Positions 61,390 to 64,000 of a stretch of DNA of 64,000 nt are shown piece by piece. This stretch comes from Venturia oleaginea (taxonomy: Eukaryota > Ascomycota > Dothideomycetes > Venturiales > Venturiaceae), in contig JABMLP010000004.1 in the NCBI GenBank assembly GCA_013176395.1, forward strand, positions 124,001 through 188,000, given 5' to 3'. Made by a program: the position numbers and the translations under genes. Position 1 is the first letter of the stretch, and the number at the start of each line of letters is the position of its first letter. The notes under the pieces were generated by a model that worked only from the letters and a program-made list of their open reading frames with translations, was not told the DNA's origin and did not search any database.

Positions 61390-64000
61390 TTGTCAAAGGA
61401 GTCAATTGAGAGAGTAAATAGTATTTTGAATTCGAACAAAGACACTGATTCACACCGTTCTCGGATAGAAAAAGAATGGGAGCAGTTCAGACCCAAGATG
61501 CTCTCCCGCCTTTTCTACACAAATACTATAGTGAACGATATATACTCTCTTAAAACTCTCCTTGATAATGGATCTAGCTGCTACGCATCAATAAACGAGG
61601 AGAAAGCTTCGCAGATGGACCTTGAAGTACTCCCTATTAGTCCGCGTACTATAGGTGGAGTTCTTAAGGAAGAAGGACAGACCCAAGTGACAAAAATTGC
61701 GAAGTTGAACCTAGATTTAGGGGGACTTATATGCAACGCTTTTGCTTATATAGTCCCGGGACAATTTGAGGATCTTCTACTAGGCAGGCCTTTTCTCAAG
61801 GACACCAAAGCCGTTATCAATGAATCTAAAGGTACTCTTACCTTTGCAAACGGGATTAGCATTCGCGATGCTAAATTTGAAGACAAACTTGATATACAAC
61901 AAGTAGCGCCCGTAAGATTCCACCGCCTTGTCACTTCTACACTTGAGAAAATCAAAGACGCGTCTAGAGTATTTGCTGTTACTCTTCGAGATATTGATAT
62001 TGCCTTGAAGCCGAAAGTCCCTTTGACAACAGAGCAAATACTGGAATTGCTACCTAAGAGGTTTCATAAGTACGCTGCTGTCTTTGATCCTAAAAGGGCC
62101 GAGAGACTACCACCGCATCGCCCTGGGATTGATCACGAAATACCTATAGAAGAAGGAAAACCACTTCCTTGGGGACCTCTATATGGTATGGGTCGAGAAC
62201 AACTCCTTGTTTTGCGAAGGACTCTTACAGAGCTACTAGATAAAGGCTTTATCCGAGAGAGTAAATCAGTTGCTGCGTCTCCAGTTCTCTTTGTGAAGAA
62301 ACCAGGAGGGGGCTTACGCTTTTGCGTAGACTACCGAGCCTTAAACGCAATTACTCGAAAGGATAGGTACCCGCTACCGTTAGTAAAAGAGACTTTACTA
62401 ACCTTAGCTCGTGCTAAGTATCTTAGTAAGCTTGATGTAAATGCTGCCTTCCACAAGATTCGAATCGCAACGGGAGATGAGTTCAAAACTGCCTTTCGAA
62501 CTAGATATGGTCTATTTGAATGGCTAGTTACTCCCTTTGGCTTAACCGGTGCACCTGCGTCTTTTCAACGGTATATAAACTATATCCTTCGACGATACCT
62601 AGACGAGTTCTGCTCAGCTTATCTAGACGATATAGTAATATACTCTTCAAAGAACCTTAAAGACCATGAAGAAAAGACTGAAAAGATACTTCAAAGCTGC
62701 CTTAACGCTGGGTTGTACCTTGATATTCGGAAGTGCGAGTTTAATACCAAACGAGTCAAGTATCTAGGCTTCGTTATAGATACTGAAACGGGCCTACACA
62801 TGGATCCGGAGAAGATCAAAGCAATTAAAGAATGGGAACGTCCTACTACTCTACGAGGAGTACGTGGCTTCCTAGGCTTTACAAACTTCTACCGTGACTT
62901 TGTAAAAGATAACTCAACAATAAGGGAGCCTCTGGTTCGCCTTACAAAGAAGAATACTCCATTTTTATGGGGAAAGGAGCAAGAAGAATCTTTTCAAAAA
63001 CTTAAGGCAGAGTTTTGCAAAGAACCTGTCCTGTCTGCACTTGATGAAGATAAGCCTACGCGAGTAGAACCTGATGCTTCAGGCTGGGCTTCCGGAGCAG
63101 TACTTAGTCAAAAAGATGAGCTAGGTAACTGGAAACCATGTGCTTTCTTCTCTACTAAGCACTTGCCAGCCGAATGCAATTATGATATCCACGACAAAGA
63201 ACTTATGGCTATAGTCAAAGCTCTAGTCCATTGGACTAGCGAGCTACTAAGCCTAAGTAAGCCATTCATTATCCTCACAGATCACAAGAACCTTGAGAAG
63301 TTTATGGTAAAAAGGGAACTAAATGAAAGGCAAATGAGATGGGCGCAGATACTAGCTAAGTTTAACTTCAAACTAGGCTATCGCCCAGGCTCTGAATCTG
63401 TAGTTCCAGACGCCTTAACTCGAAGGGATCAAGATCTCCCAAAGGATATTCAAGACCCAAGAATCGTTGAAAGAACTAGAACGTTATTACCTCCAAAGCT
63501 TTGGATTAACGTTCTAGAGGATAAGACTCCTGCAAGAGAAGAAGCTGCCCAAGAAAATGCTCAAGAAGTAGACAAAGAACCTATCCCCTTTATACAAAAT
63601 CCCTTTCTCTCAGGTGATCTAAGGGATAGATGGGAAACTGCACTCGAAGGAGATCTAGACTACAGACGTATTTTCCAAAGCGTTCTAAAGCAAGATAGGC
63701 AGTTCCCATCTAAGCTAAAGGTTCCTACTTCTATAGGAGATTGTAAAGTCGAAAACAACCAGCTCTACTATAGAGACCGAATCTGGTTGCCCTCCTACGA
63801 GCCTCTCTTAACAGGAGTAATTCAAGAAATACACGATTCAGTCCTATCAGGGCATCCTGGACGAGAAGCTACTATTGCTATTCTCTCCAGACAGTTCTAC
63901 TGGCCGGGATTTGCTCAAGATATACGTCAGTTTATACGCAATTGTGACGTCTGCGGAAGAACTTCAGTCTGGCGAGACAAAAAGAAAGGTTTACTTAAAC
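61390..64000 (+). CDS. Pol of B3, partial at the window end
   Basis: Open from TTG at 61,390 (and upstream into gag in the -1 frame) to the last base, 870 codons, ending at KKKGLLK just after the integrase zinc site. Protease, RT and RNase H are complete and uninterrupted. It lacks the indels of copies 3 and 4. The integrase core and chromodomain should follow outside the window. Confidence 0.93.
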   Translation, partial: MSKESIERVNSILNSNKDTDSHRSRIEKEWEQFRPKMLSRLFYTNTIVNDIYSLKTLLDNGSSCYASINEEKASQMDLEVLPISPRTIGGVLKEEGQTQVTKIAKLNLDLGGLICNAFAYIVPGQFEDLLLGRPFLKDTKAVINESKGTLTFANGISIRDAKFEDKLDIQQVAPVRFHRLVTSTLEKIKDASRVFAVTLRDIDIALKPKVPLTTEQILELLPKRFHKYAAVFDPKRAERLPPHRPGIDHEIPIEEGKPLPWGPLYGMGREQLLVLRRTLTELLDKGFIRESKSVAASPVLFVKKPGGGLRFCVDYRALNAITRKDRYPLPLVKETLLTLARAKYLSKLDVNAAFHKIRIATGDEFKTAFRTRYGLFEWLVTPFGLTGAPASFQRYINYILRRYLDEFCSAYLDDIVIYSSKNLKDHEEKTEKILQSCLNAGLYLDIRKCEFNTKRVKYLGFVIDTETGLHMDPEKIKAIKEWERPTTLRGVRGFLGFTNFYRDFVKDNSTIREPLVRLTKKNTPFLWGKEQEESFQKLKAEFCKEPVLSALDEDKPTRVEPDASGWASGAVLSQKDELGNWKPCAFFSTKHLPAECNYDIHDKELMAIVKALVHWTSELLSLSKPFIILTDHKNLEKFMVKRELNERQMRWAQILAKFNFKLGYRPGSESVVPDALTRRDQDLPKDIQDPRIVERTRTLLPPKLWINVLEDKTPAREEAAQENAQEVDKEPIPFIQNPFLSGDLRDRWETALEGDLDYRRIFQSVLKQDRQFPSKLKVPTSIGDCKVENNQLYYRDRIWLPSYEPLLTGVIQEIHDSVLSGHPGREATIAILSRQFYWPGFAQDIRQFIRNCDVCGRTSVWRDKKKGLLK

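Larger units (their letters stand above)
59619..64000 (+). mobile_element. Ty3 family B, copy B3, plus strand, 5' LTR split by B2, 3' end outside the window
   Basis: The last 38 bp of the 5' LTR (59,619-59,656) are followed by a primer-site candidate tatctaagtac (59,658-59,668), a leader with the same direct repeats (59,657-60,319), gag and pol. It shares aagattgag, cttccta and other variants with copy 4, so B2 and B3 belong to one sublineage. Confidence 0.93.

Noticed and set aside
1..64000. tRNA, rRNA or biosynthetic cluster
   Set aside because: No cloverleaf-like or rRNA-like stretch was recognised by eye and no adjacent secondary-metabolism enzymes are present; a covariance-model scan was not possible here.

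Overview
The window is nuclear DNA from a filamentous ascomycete, probably Pezizomycotina and perhaps Dothideomycetes. Evidence: a fungal-type mitochondrial ribosomal protein mS23 end, COQ2, a JmjC protein whose 47-nt intron has GTATGC/CTGAC/CAG signals, a secreted PNGase A, Fot1/pogo transposons with TA duplications, and Ty3 (gypsy) chromoviruses.

Layout. Positions 1-15,700 are ordinary gene space: mS23 3' end (+); an acidic, probably nuclear protein of unknown function with an in-frame TAG (-); COQ2 (-) divergent from a 1245-aa JmjC/zinc-finger/AT-hook protein (+); PNGase A (+); and a frame-broken SET-domain gene (+). Between them lie degenerate ~91-bp repeats and low-complexity sequence.

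Positions 15,708-64,000 are a transposon island: a full-length pogo element (15,708-17,558, 42-bp TIRs, frameshifted transposase); Ty3 family A (17,925-23,154, identical 176-bp LTRs, TSD ACACG); then four near-identical internal regions of Ty3 family B on the minus strand, separated by a 3.85-kb spacer. The spacer holds a truncated pogo, a 171-bp solo LTR, an unknown 227-aa ORF, an internally deleted third Ty3 element (C), and an inverted LTR piece. The period is 10,011-10,012 bp.

Target-site duplications and two diagnostic LTR types explain the array. B1 (type I LTRs, TSD GTCAT) and B2 (type II LTRs, TSD CTTCT) inserted 3.85 kb apart. B2 landed inside the 5' LTR of a third, oppositely oriented copy, B3, which itself lies in the RNase H region of C. 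Unequal exchange between the B1 and B2 interiors then made tandem hybrids with a type II left LTR and a type I right LTR. B3 resumes at 59,619 on the plus strand and runs off the window, so copy 4 and B3 form an inverted repeat with arms of at least 4.3 kb.

Elements A and B work alike. Gag carries a CCHC knuckle. Pol (protease, RT, RNase H, integrase, chromodomain) lies in the -1 frame. In both, an 11-nt match between the LTR and the sequence just downstream of it suggests Tf1/sushi-like self-priming. The near-identical, open repeats show no obvious RIP damage by eye; this means recent amplification, absent or weak RIP, or partly an assembly effect.
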